From Bacteroidales bacterium UBA5219 (GTDB taxonomy: Bacteria; Bacteroidota; Bacteroidia; Bacteroidales; ML635J-15): a stretch of 21,312 nucleotides of DNA. Within the stretch, counting starts at the first letter, position 1. The number at the start of each line of letters is the position of its first letter. The notes under the pieces were generated by a model. That model was not told where the DNA came from. It saw only the letters and a program-made list of their open reading frames with translations, and did no database searches. The position numbers and the translations under genes are program-made. The stretch is taken from assembly GCA_002412425.1 (NCBI GenBank), contig DHVB01000027.1:1-21312 (forward strand). The letters run 5' to 3'. Below, in pieces: positions 7,743 through 15,343 of the stretch.

Positions 7743-8057
7743 TTATAATAAACCTAATTCTAATAAAGCTTCATCACTGAGCATATCTTTTGACCATGGT
7801 GGGTCGAAAACTAAATTTATGTTTACACTTCTAACATTTTCAACGTTTTTTATAGCATCGTTAACATTTTTTATTATGTCGTCAGCCATTGGGCAATTTG
7901 GTGCAGTAAGTGTCATGTCAACATCTACATCATAATCGCTGTTTACATCTATTCTATAAATTAAGCCAAGATCGTAAACATTTATTGCAATTTCAGGGTC
8001 GTAAACTGTTTTTAAATTTTCGACAATATTTATTTCAATTTCAGTAATTTTGTCCAC
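7743..8057 (-). CDS. SufT-like MIP18/DUF59 Fe-S assembly protein
   Basis: A 104-residue MIP18 (DUF59) domain protein. It shows the family core 'VYDPEIAINVYDLGLIY' (18-34) and the reactive-cysteine motif 'LTAPNCPMAD' with Cys55, ending in 'FDPPWSKDMLS'. Proteins of this type (SufT/Bacteroidota SUF-system members) help mature or deliver iron-sulfur clusters. The neighbour agrees: sufE lies upstream with only 6 bases between its stop and this start, so the two are co-transcribed. The start is GTG at 8057. It is chosen because it gives the usual family length and no ATG lies nearby in frame. The other suf genes are not in the window. Confidence 0.9.
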   Translation of the reverse strand: MDKITEIEINIVENLKTVYDPEIAINVYDLGLIYRIDVNSDYDVDVDMTLTAPNCPMADDIIKNVNDAIKNVENVRSVNINLVFDPPWSKDMLSDEALLELGLL

Positions 8058-8063
8058 AATTCG

Positions 8064-8483
8064 TTATTTTAATGCATTAAATGCCATTGCATATAATTTA
8101 AGTTGCTTTATCATTGACAGTAGTCCATTAGAACGAGTAGGAGATAGATGTTGTTGTAGTCCGGTTTTCTTAATAAAATATAAGTCTGTTTCTAAAATTT
8201 CTTTTGGAGTTCTTTCTGATAAAACTCTAATTAATAATGCAGCAATTCCTTTTGTGATAACAGCATCACTATCAGCAGTGAAATATATTTTTCCTTCTTT
8301 AAATTCTGCATGAAACCAAACATTTGATTGACAGCCACTAATTAAGTTTTGATCTGTTTTGTATTCAGAAGGCATCTCAGCTAATTCTTTTCCAATTTCA
8401 ATCAAAAGTGCATATCTATCCATCCAATCGTCGAAAACTTCAAATTCTTGGATAATTTCGTCTTGAATTTCGTTTATAGTCAT
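8064..8483 (-). CDS. sufE: SufE-like sulfur acceptor/transfer protein
   Basis: A 139-residue SufE-family protein. It accepts persulfide sulfur from a SufS-type cysteine desulfurase and passes it to the Fe-S scaffold. The acceptor Cys51 lies in the family motif 'LISGCQSNVWF'. 'DADAVITKGIAALL'-like sequence ('DSDAVITKGIAALLIRVLS') and a C-terminal 'LSPTRSNGLLSMI' complete the signature. Length is normal. It is followed after 6 bases by the SufT-like gene and lies 38 bases behind trxA. A weak hairpin separates it from trxA, so shared transcription with trxA is possible. SufS is not in the window and must be encoded elsewhere. Confidence 0.95.
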   Translation of the reverse strand: MTINEIQDEIIQEFEVFDDWMDRYALLIEIGKELAEMPSEYKTDQNLISGCQSNVWFHAEFKEGKIYFTADSDAVITKGIAALLIRVLSERTPKEILETDLYFIKKTGLQQHLSPTRSNGLLSMIKQLKLYAMAFNALK

Positions 8484-8495
8484 TTTTATAACAGA

Positions 8496-8512
8496 GAGAG
8501 AATTTATCTCTC
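8496..8512. other. Small hairpin between trxA and sufE
   Basis: GAGAGA and TCTCTC form a 6-bp stem with a 5-base loop. No T-run follows on the minus strand, so it is a poor terminator for trxA. It could be an RNA processing or attenuation point. Confidence 0.3.
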
Positions 8513-8521
8513 AATTTTATT

Positions 8522-8839
8522 TTATAAAAGTGCGTCTAATTTTGCTGTTAAAGTGGCTTTTGGAACTGCTCCAACAACTTTGTCAACAACTTCTCCATCT
8601 TTTAAGAATAAAATAGTTGGAATATTTCTAATTCCATATTTTACTGCTATACTATTGTTGCTGTCAACATCAACTTTTCCAATAACAGCTTTATCACCAT
8701 ATTCGTTGTGCATTTCTTCAATTAGAGGTGCAATCATTCTACATGGTCCACACCATACTGCCCAAAAATCTAAAACAACGGGCTTGTCGGTATTAACTAC
8801 TAATTCGTCAAAATTTTTTTCAGTAATTTCTAATGCCAT
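8522..8839 (-). CDS. trxA: Thioredoxin
   Basis: A 105-residue cytoplasmic thioredoxin with the active site 'FWAVWCGPCRM' (Cys30/Cys33), the buried Asp24 in 'VVLDFWA', and the cis-proline motif 'IRNIPTILFLKDGE'. It reduces protein disulfides using thioredoxin reductase, which is not in the window. No signal peptide is present. It lies 132 bases downstream of the dnaE stop and 38 bases upstream of sufE on the same strand. I found no full-consensus promoter in front of it. The dnaE-trxA gap is very AT-rich without a clear terminator. Confidence 0.97.
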   Translation of the reverse strand: MALEITEKNFDELVVNTDKPVVLDFWAVWCGPCRMIAPLIEEMHNEYGDKAVIGKVDVDSNNSIAVKYGIRNIPTILFLKDGEVVDKVVGAVPKATLTAKLDALL

Positions 8840-8971
8840 AGTCTTTTAAATTTAAATTAAGTTGCTAATATAAGAAAATGTTTTAATAAAAAACTAAAAA
8901 TAATATTAAATTTAAACTTTAACAATTTTTTTTAGCTCTTGTTTAAATTATTTTAATAAAAATAAATAAAC

Positions 8972-11900
8972 TCAATTAAGTTTGATATAGTTAAAATATT
9001 TATTGCTTTCCAAATATTCTATTAGTTTGTCGCTTAGTATTATTTGGTGATTTCTCGAAAAAACAGTAACTTCTGATTTGTTTTTCTTATCTTCTAGCGA
9101 TAAACTTAATGTAATTTTTCCTTTAGAAGATTTTAAAACTTTTAAAAATTCCGAAATAAATTCTTCAGTAATATTTTCAGTTGGAAGTTTTAGTATAAGT
9201 TCATTGAAAAAATCATTTTTCATATCAGCAAGTAAGTTTATTTTATAAACATTAAACCTTAGTCCTGGTTCATGTGTTTTTTCCTCAAAGCCACAGTTCA
9301 TAAGAATGGCATATCCTTTTACAAAATAACTTTTTAGTTCTGCATATTTTTTCCCAAATACTGAAAAAGAAAAAGTTGAAGAATAATCTATCATAGTAAT
9401 TTTTGCGTAAGGGTTTCCAGTTTTGCTCAACCTTTCAGTAACATCTGTAATGTAACCAGCAACTTTTATATTTGCAAACCTTTTCTTATTATCTTCATTT
9501 TCTAATTCTATTAGTGGTATAGTTTTATAATTATTAATAATAAATTTGAATGGATCTAATGGGTGTCCTGACAAATACATGCCTATATGTTCTTTTTCGT
9601 TTTTTAAAACTTCAAAGATATTTACTTCTGGCAAAATTGGAATTTCAGGTTTTTTAACTTCAATAGCAAAACTGTCGCCAAATAGAGTAGTGGAAGCAGG
9701 TGCAGAGTTTTGCATGTTATTGCCAAATCTAATAAGTTCTTCAATAAAACTATCAAAACCATTAGTTCCAATAAAATATTGAACTCTTTGAAGTTCGCTA
9801 AAGCAATCTAAAGCACCGCCATGAACTAAGGCTTCTATGTTTTTCTTATTTACAGCATTTAGATTTACTCTTGAAACAAAATCAAATATGTCTTTGTATG
9901 CTCCATTTTTTTCTCTTTCTTCAATAATATTTGCAACTGCATTAGTTCCAACATTTTTAATGCCTTGTAATCCAAATCTAATATTTCCTTTTTTGTTTAC
10001 AGTAAAATCATTATAAGATTCGTTTACATCAGGACCTAATACTTTGATTTTCATTCTTCTGCATTCTTCCATTTGCACGGTTATTTTGTCCATTTCAGAA
10101 ATATTGCGTGTGAGGTTGGCTGCCATAAATTCGGCTGGATAGTGTGCTTTTAGATATGCAGTTTGAAATGCGATGTGAGCATAGCATACAGAGTGAGATT
10201 TATTAAATGCGTATTTAGCAAAATTAGACCAGTCTTTCCAAATCTTATCTATTAATTCATCAGGGTCCTTTTTAACAACTTTACAGCCTTCAATAAATTG
10301 GGGATTACTTTCACAGCCTTCAATAAACTTTTGATGGTATTTTTCCATTTCAGCACTTAATTTTTTTCCCATTGCTTTTCTCAGACTGTCAGATTCACCT
10401 CTAGTAAAATTAGCAAGTGCTCTTGCCTGTAACATTACCTGTTCTTGGAAAACTGTGATTCCGTAAGTGTCTTTCAAAAATTTCTCCATTATTGGGTGGT
10501 CATATTCTGTGTGCTGGATTCCATGTTTTCTGTCAATGTAATCTTTTATATATTCCATTGGACCAGGACGGTACAGAGCGTTCATAGCAACTAAATCATT
10601 AAAGTGATTGGGCTTTAAAGAACGTAAATGAGATTTCATACCTTCCGACTCAAATTGGAATATCGCAGTTGTTGCTCCTGTTTTGAAAATTTCTAAAGTT
10701 TTTTTATCGTCTAATGGTAAATTATCAACACTAATTTTTTCTTTTCTAGATATTTCAATATTTTTTAGTGTTTCTTTTATGATTGATAAAGTTCTTAAAC
10801 CTAAAAAGTCCATTTTTAATAGCCCAATAGATTCAACATAACTTCCTTCGTATTGTGTAGCATAGAGTTTAGAATCATCTTTAACCCTCATTAATGGAAT
10901 GTGATTTTCAAGATTGTTTTTTCCTATTAACATTCCGCAAGCATGTACTCCTGTTTGCCTTACAGAGCCTTCTAATGTACATGCAATAGCAATAGCTTTC
11001 AGCAATTTTTCATCATTTACTTCTCTTGCACTTTTTATTTCTTGAGCAATTATAAGTCTTGTGTTTAAAATATTAGCTTCTTTGTCATTATCTTCATTTA
11101 TAGCTGTTTTGTAATCTTTTTCTATAGCTGCTATGGCTTTATCGATAGAGCCTGTTTTTTGTTCTGTTTCTAATATTATTTCATAAGCATTGCTTAAAGA
11201 GCCTAAAGTTGGAATTTTTTTAGTTAGAGCATTTACTGTTGGAAGTGGTATGCCCAATATCCTTGATACATCTCTTAAAGCTCCTTTTGCTTTCATAGTT
11301 CCAATAGTACAAATGTGAGCTACTTTTTCTTGTCCATATTTTTCTGTAACGTAATCAATTACTAAAGCTCTTCCATCATCGTCGAAGTCAATATCCACGT
11401 CAGGCATCGAAATTCTGTCAGGGTTTAAAAATCTCTCAAAAAGTAAATTAAACTCTATTGGGTCAACATCAGTAATTTTTGTACAATATGCTACTACCGA
11501 GCCAGCTGCCGAACCTCTACCTTTTCCCACAAAAACTCCCATTTTTCTTGCTGCTGCAATAAAATCCTGAACAATAAGGAAATATCCAGGAAAACCCATG
11601 GTTTTTATTGTGTTGAGTTCAAAATCTATTCTCTCTTTTATTTCTTCAGAATAGTTTTCGCCATATCTTTCTTTTGCACCTATTAATACTAAGTGTGTTA
11701 AATAATCAGATTCAAATTTTATTCTTAAAACAGCATCGTAGCCGTGCAAAGCATTATATCTATCTTCAGTAAATTCTTTAATTAGATCTTGTTCTGTGTA
11801 TTTTTCTTTCCATTGTTCAATAGTTCCAAACTCTTCGGGAATTGGAAACTCTGGCATAATGGGGTCGCTGTTGATTTCATAAATTTCTATTTTGTCGGCA

Positions 11901-12727
11901 ATTTCCATTGTGTTTGATAGAGTTTCGGGATTGTTTGGAAACAGAGCCAACATCTCTTCTGGAGTTTTTAACCATTCTTGTCGTGTATATCTTAAACGGT
12001 CAGGGTCGTCAAAATCAGCATTAGTAGTTAAGCAAATTAATACATCATGTGCTTCGGCATCTTCTTCGTTGGTGAAATGCACGTCGTTTGTAGCAATTAC
12101 TTTAACATCAAGTTCTTTACCAAGTTCAAGTATTTTTTTATTTACTTTTAATTGTTTGTCTGAAACATTGAATTTCTGTTCTGGATTTTCGCTTGGATGA
12201 TACATGATTTCTAAGTAAAAATCATCTGCAAAAACCTCTTTATACCATAAAATTACTTCTTTAGCTTCATCAATTCTATCATTATCTATAAGTCTTGGAA
12301 TTTCACCACCCAAACAAGCAGACGAAACAATTAAACCTTCTTTATATTGTTCTAACAATTCTTTGTCAATTCTAGGTCTTTGATAAAAGCCATCTGTGCT
12401 TGCAATAGACATTAATTTTAATAAATTATAGTAACCAGTTAGGTTTTTAACTAAAATAACCAAGTGGTTCCCAGACAAATCTTCTTTGTCGTATTTGTTA
12501 TGAATGCTTTTTCTTGCAACATAAGCTTCTGAACCTAAGATTGGTTTTATGCCATTTTTTAGGCAAACTTCATGAAATTCTTTAATTCCTAATAAAGTAC
12601 CATGGTCGGTTAAAGCTAAAGAAGTCATTCCGCTATCTTTAGTTTTTTTTACTAAGGCATTAATTGATGCTGCTCCATCTAAAATAGAGTACTGTGAGTG
12701 GACGTGTAAGTGTGTAAAATCAATCAT
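8972..12727 (-). CDS. dnaE: DNA polymerase III alpha subunit (replicative polymerase)
   Basis: A 1251-residue C-family polymerase, the catalytic subunit of the replicative holoenzyme. The N-terminal PHP domain starts 'FTHLHVHSQYSILDGA' (HLHVH at 6-10, Asp41-His42, 'TNDVHF' at 213-218) and keeps its metal-binding residues. The polymerase core shows 'GRGSAAGS' (403-410) and the catalytic 'PDVDIDF' (442-448; Asp443 and Asp445). Near the C-terminus an OB-fold is suggested by 'VAGYITDVTERLSKTGNPYAKITM'. It is somewhat longer than E. coli DnaE (1160), as is common in Bacteroidota. The ATG at 12727 is fixed by the PHP motif that follows directly. It contains a T8 run (12643-12650) that stays in frame, useful when judging frameshifts elsewhere. 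Confidence 0.98.
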   Translation of the reverse strand: MIDFTHLHVHSQYSILDGAASINALVKKTKDSGMTSLALTDHGTLLGIKEFHEVCLKNGIKPILGSEAYVARKSIHNKYDKEDLSGNHLVILVKNLTGYYNLLKLMSIASTDGFYQRPRIDKELLEQYKEGLIVSSACLGGEIPRLIDNDRIDEAKEVILWYKEVFADDFYLEIMYHPSENPEQKFNVSDKQLKVNKKILELGKELDVKVIATNDVHFTNEEDAEAHDVLICLTTNADFDDPDRLRYTRQEWLKTPEEMLALFPNNPETLSNTMEIADKIEIYEINSDPIMPEFPIPEEFGTIEQWKEKYTEQDLIKEFTEDRYNALHGYDAVLRIKFESDYLTHLVLIGAKERYGENYSEEIKERIDFELNTIKTMGFPGYFLIVQDFIAAARKMGVFVGKGRGSAAGSVVAYCTKITDVDPIEFNLLFERFLNPDRISMPDVDIDFDDDGRALVIDYVTEKYGQEKVAHICTIGTMKAKGALRDVSRILGIPLPTVNALTKKIPTLGSLSNAYEIILETEQKTGSIDKAIAAIEKDYKTAINEDNDKEANILNTRLIIAQEIKSAREVNDEKLLKAIAIACTLEGSVRQTGVHACGMLIGKNNLENHIPLMRVKDDSKLYATQYEGSYVESIGLLKMDFLGLRTLSIIKETLKNIEISRKEKISVDNLPLDDKKTLEIFKTGATTAIFQFESEGMKSHLRSLKPNHFNDLVAMNALYRPGPMEYIKDYIDRKHGIQHTEYDHPIMEKFLKDTYGITVFQEQVMLQARALANFTRGESDSLRKAMGKKLSAEMEKYHQKFIEGCESNPQFIEGCKVVKKDPDELIDKIWKDWSNFAKYAFNKSHSVCYAHIAFQTAYLKAHYPAEFMAANLTRNISEMDKITVQMEECRRMKIKVLGPDVNESYNDFTVNKKGNIRFGLQGIKNVGTNAVANIIEEREKNGAYKDIFDFVSRVNLNAVNKKNIEALVHGGALDCFSELQRVQYFIGTNGFDSFIEELIRFGNNMQNSAPASTTLFGDSFAIEVKKPEIPILPEVNIFEVLKNEKEHIGMYLSGHPLDPFKFIINNYKTIPLIELENEDNKKRFANIKVAGYITDVTERLSKTGNPYAKITMIDYSSTFSFSVFGKKYAELKSYFVKGYAILMNCGFEEKTHEPGLRFNVYKINLLADMKNDFFNELILKLPTENITEEFISEFLKVLKSSKGKITLSLSLEDKKNKSEVTVFSRNHQIILSDKLIEYLESNKYFNYIKLN

Positions 12728-12884
12728 TTTCTAAAATCTTTTTCAAAAAAACGCAAGGCTATAAAATTAACTTAAATGCAGCAATTAAAAAATTAAATAC
12801 AAAATTTTTATCCCAAAGTAATTAACAAATAATTTTTAATAAAAAATGGTACTTATTTTGTTATGTTTATAAAAATAAAATTTA

Positions 12885-12892
12885 TAAGTTTG
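12885..12892 (+). promoter_or_regulatory. Putative -7 element of the FG-GAP/VCBS-like gene
   Basis: TAAGTTTG fits TAnnTTTG. The nearest TTG is 24 bases upstream (12858-12860), further than usual. A start near 12899 would include the ATG at 12919, supporting that codon as the original start. Confidence 0.4.
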
Positions 12893-12944
12893 TGGAAAAC
12901 AAAAAAATAAGCAATAAAATGAAAAAAATATTACAGTATTATTT

Positions 12945-13475
12945 GTGCTGACATTTGGATTTGCATATGGTCAGGACTTTTTGTACCCTAACATTAATGC
13001 GCAGGGAAAAGATGTTGAAAACTTTATTCCAAAAGGTTGGATGTTATTAGATTCTGTACAAGGCGATTTAAATAAGGATAACTTTAAAGATTTAGTTTTG
13101 GTTATTCAGCACATAGATAGTGTCATGCTTGACAAATATGCAGATTTAGCACAACCCAGAATGTTGTTAATTCTTTTTTATGATAATGAATCAAATCTAT
13201 ACAATTTAGCAGAAAAAAGTGAAAGTTTTATATTGCCTCACGATAATCCTAACATGACAGACCCATATGTTGGCATGTCTATTAGCAGCAAAGGTGTGCT
13301 TAAAATGGAATTTGAATTTTTTGCTACCATGGGAAGTTATGGCTCGTCAACGAGTTCGTATAAATTTCGCTATCAAAATAATGAATTTGCTCTTATTGGT
13401 GCTGATGACTACTATTTGCATCGTGCTACAGGCGAATTCGGAGAAAGAAGTTTTAATTTTCTTACAAAAAAATAA
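12945..13475 (+). CDS. Exported FG-GAP/VCBS-like protein with apparent frameshifts at both ends
   Basis: The open frame encodes 176 residues from a GTG. The core 'SVQGDLNKDNFKDLVLVI' is an Asp/Asn-rich calcium-loop-like motif of FG-GAP/VCBS repeats. Both ends look broken. An ATG at 12919 followed by A7 (12922-12928) would, with one more A, read MKKNITVLFVLTFGFAYGQ, a textbook signal peptide joined to this frame. At the other end, the stop after '...NFLTKK' lies just past A7 (13466-13472). One more A would continue the protein for about 45 residues ('IKATEGHIDSDKKKVVW...') to a TAA at 13607-13609. The restored gene is 12919-13609, 230 residues. Phase variation, transcript slippage, decay or sequencing undercall are all possible. 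The function is unknown. Confidence 0.65.
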   Translation: MLTFGFAYGQDFLYPNINAQGKDVENFIPKGWMLLDSVQGDLNKDNFKDLVLVIQHIDSVMLDKYADLAQPRMLLILFYDNESNLYNLAEKSESFILPHDNPNMTDPYVGMSISSKGVLKMEFEFFATMGSYGSSTSSYKFRYQNNEFALIGADDYYLHRATGEFGERSFNFLTKK

Positions 13476-13633
13476 AGGCAACTGAAGGTCATATTGATTC
13501 TGACAAGAAAAAAGTTGTTTGGCGAGACCTCGATATAAAAGAATTAAAAACACTTAAAACTTTTAAAAAACCTTATTCATGGGAGGTTGAGAAAGATAGT
13601 AATATATAAAAGTTGATTTTGTGTAGGATAATT

Positions 13634-13661
13634 AGTTGAAAGTTTGTAAAGTTTTTAAAGT
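13634..13661 (-). repeat. Left arm of a 28-bp imperfect inverted repeat flanking the AlbA_2 regulator gene
   Basis: The reverse complement reads ACTTTAAAAACTTTA, then CA, AACTTT, C, AACT, and matches 15273-15300 at 25 of 28 positions in opposite orientation. The sequence is A/T-rich, so chance and dispersed intergenic repeats are alternatives. Confidence 0.5.
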
Positions 13662-13678
13662 TGAATTTCCATAATAAT

Positions 13679-13834
13679 ATGAAAACTTTTTTTGGAAGAG
13701 ACAAATTTGTGAGATTAGCGAGGAAGAATTTAAGCAGTAGGGGGTTGACTTTGTACGAATTTGATAATGTGTTTAGAAATAGCGTTGCGTTATTTATTAG
13801 ATGTTATCTTTTCTTTCTATTAAAGAACTATTAA
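13679..13834 (+). CDS. Possible small ORF (51 codons), unknown
   Basis: ATG AAA ACT start, stop TAA at 13832-13834. The product is basic in its first half ('GRDKFVRLARKNLSSRG') and hydrophobic at the end ('ALFIRCYLFFLLKNY'), so it could be a small membrane-binding peptide. Codons such as AGG and GCG are unlike the flanking AT-rich genes. There is no homologue I recognise and no promoter consensus. It may be a remnant in an accessory region. Confidence 0.15.
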   Translation: MKTFFGRDKFVRLARKNLSSRGLTLYEFDNVFRNSVALFIRCYLFFLLKNY

Positions 13835-13835
13835 T

Positions 13836-13864
13836 GAACCAATTGAACCAATTATGAACCAATT
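13836..13864. repeat. Three copies of a 9-base repeat at the stop codon of the AlbA_2 gene
   Basis: GAACCAATT occurs at 13836-13844, 13845-13853 and 13856-13864. The stop codon (13852-13854) lies between copies 2 and 3, where two extra bases interrupt the array. Changes in copy number could move or keep the C-terminal 'IGS' end. Confidence 0.6.
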
Positions 13865-15174
13865 AAAAAGTAACTCGTTCCTGCCCCAATATCTCCTTTT
13901 CGTTCAAAAAGTTTATATTGTTCAATAAGTTCTGTCAAATCCCTATATGCAGTTACTTTAGAAACACCATTTAACTTTTGATATTCCTTATTCGTAATTT
14001 TTCCTTTCTCTTTTACATACTCAACCGCTTTTAGTTGTCTCTTGTTTAATCCAAGTTTGATAAGTTGTTCTTTTGTCAATTTGTTTTTAAACATTGTTAC
14101 CAACAAACCTCCGTCCAGTTCAATTATTTCGGGTTCAGGAAGTCCTGCTTGTTTGCAGGTTTCCATAATTTTAATTGTGCCACGTCCCCAAGCGTCAATT
14201 AAACCGCCTTTAAAACAAACATCAGCAATCAAAACATTTCTTGGTCGTGATGAGTGTGGTCGTTTTAACGATTCAACAGTTAACGGACTTTGTAATCCAC
14301 CATCATTCCAGAAAGAAATTTTATCATCATAAACACGAATTTGCGTATGAACGCCCATATAATTGCGATGTACCAAAGCGTTTAAAATAGCTTCACGCAT
14401 TGCTTCTCTAGGATATTCTGGTGTTTCGATACGATGCATTCCCTCAAAAGAAATGTTTTTGATAATAAATTTATGATTGATTTGATTTAAAACTGCTTGA
14501 TACAAATTGATAATATTACCTTCCTCACTTTCCTGAAAAATTAAATTCAACTCATCTTTAAAACGACCAATTCTAACATTAATACTCGGATAGAATTTGC
14601 CAGGGTCTTTGCCAAATAAAATCAAAGCTGCACGTTTTATTTGTCCGTTTTCTATTAAACGCAGTTTGTCAAAAAGTTGTTCAGTTGATAATCCGTCTAC
14701 TTCGGGTAAACGTCCCTTTTCTTTTGCCATTACCAAAAATTTGGCTACTGCTGTTTCGTCAATATCATCTAATGTAGCACGTGGTTCAACAACATCGTCC
14801 CAGGTTTTGCCCGATTTCTTTAATAAAAATTCATTAAGCGAAGTCCCTGTTAATTCCTGTTTGGTGCTTCCGATACGGTAGTAGTATCTACCACGTAATG
14901 AGATAGGAACGGAATAAGGCGGTGTAACAATTTTAATGTAATACATTTCGTTTTCTTCGTGCAGGTTTACCTCAACTGTAATTCCCATACAATTGCGAAT
15001 TTTGTTTGGAATGTCGTCCATTAATTTTTTGTAATCATTAATGCCTACAACATTTCCATTATCGTCTTTACCAATGTAAATAGTACCACCTTGTGCGTTT
15101 GCAAAGCCGCAAATCCATTTCAGGTAGTCATCGTGCCAAGCACTTTTATATTCTATGTCTTGTTGTTCGGGCAT
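13852..15174 (-). CDS. AlbA_2 (Schlafen-type) ATP-binding transcriptional regulator-like protein
   Basis: A 440-residue protein with three modules. An N-terminal AlbA_2/Schlafen-type domain (about 5-115) shows 'IEYKSAWHDDYLKWICGFANAQGG' features: the E-K pair and 'NAxGG..yIG'. A GHKL/HATPase_c_4-like region (about 250-345) has 'EAMREAILNALVHRNY' and 'GLIDAWGRGTIKI'. A winged-helix domain (about 376-425) has 'LNGVSKVTAYRDLTELI'. Members are often called 'ATP-binding protein' or 'putative DNA binding domain-containing protein'. They are common in mobile and defence-rich regions, but a defence role here is not shown. By eye its base composition is less AT-rich than its neighbours. It stands alone, flanked by inverted 28-bp repeats, which suggests horizontal gain. 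Confidence 0.88.
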   Translation of the reverse strand: MPEQQDIEYKSAWHDDYLKWICGFANAQGGTIYIGKDDNGNVVGINDYKKLMDDIPNKIRNCMGITVEVNLHEENEMYYIKIVTPPYSVPISLRGRYYYRIGSTKQELTGTSLNEFLLKKSGKTWDDVVEPRATLDDIDETAVAKFLVMAKEKGRLPEVDGLSTEQLFDKLRLIENGQIKRAALILFGKDPGKFYPSINVRIGRFKDELNLIFQESEEGNIINLYQAVLNQINHKFIIKNISFEGMHRIETPEYPREAMREAILNALVHRNYMGVHTQIRVYDDKISFWNDGGLQSPLTVESLKRPHSSRPRNVLIADVCFKGGLIDAWGRGTIKIMETCKQAGLPEPEIIELDGGLLVTMFKNKLTKEQLIKLGLNKRQLKAVEYVKEKGKITNKEYQKLNGVSKVTAYRDLTELIEQYKLFERKGDIGAGTSYFLIGS

Positions 15175-15237
15175 AGGTATTATAATTAAATGCCTTCGTA
15201 AAAGTAAACCAAAATATAAAATTCAAAAATGTCGCGT

Positions 15238-15257
15238 CCTAAGAAAAGTTGACACAT
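15238..15257. repeat. Insertion-sequence-end-like 20-mer, also seen at the window start
   Basis: CCTAAGAAAAGTTGACACAT matches positions 1-20 (CCTAATAAAAGGGGACACTT) at 16 of 20 bases. The form resembles terminal repeats of IS3-type elements (AAAGTTGACAC), but no transposase is present at either place. It may be a scar left by an excised or decayed element. Confidence 0.3.
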
Positions 15258-15272
15258 TTTGTTATAAAACCG

Positions 15273-15300
15273 ACTTTAAAAACTTTATGAACTTTTAACT
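15273..15300 (+). repeat. Right arm of the 28-bp imperfect inverted repeat
   Basis: ACTTTAAAAACTTTA, then TG, AACTTT, T, AACT: inverted partner of 13634-13661 with three mismatches, 1.6 kb away. The first 15 bases occur again at 21156-21170. Confidence 0.5.
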
Positions 15301-15343
15301 TTATAAACTCAGGCCAGCAGTTTGACACTCCTGAAGCATCGTC

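Noticed and set aside
8448..8849. 133-codon open frame on the + strand across sufE and trxA
   Set aside because: It lies antisense to two certain genes, has no promoter or recognisable domain, and its composition is that expected of a shadow frame.
11892..12200. 102-codon open frame on the + strand inside dnaE
   Set aside because: Fully antisense to a conserved part of dnaE, Ser-rich, no motif: a shadow frame.
13267..13485. 72-codon open frame on the + strand overlapping the FG-GAP/VCBS-like gene
   Set aside because: It is out of frame with the motif-bearing reading frame and does not continue into either predicted extension.
13852..15174. AlbA_2 protein as a confirmed anti-phage defence system
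   Set aside because: No nuclease, methylase or other defence partner is beside it, and the domain also occurs in ordinary regulators.
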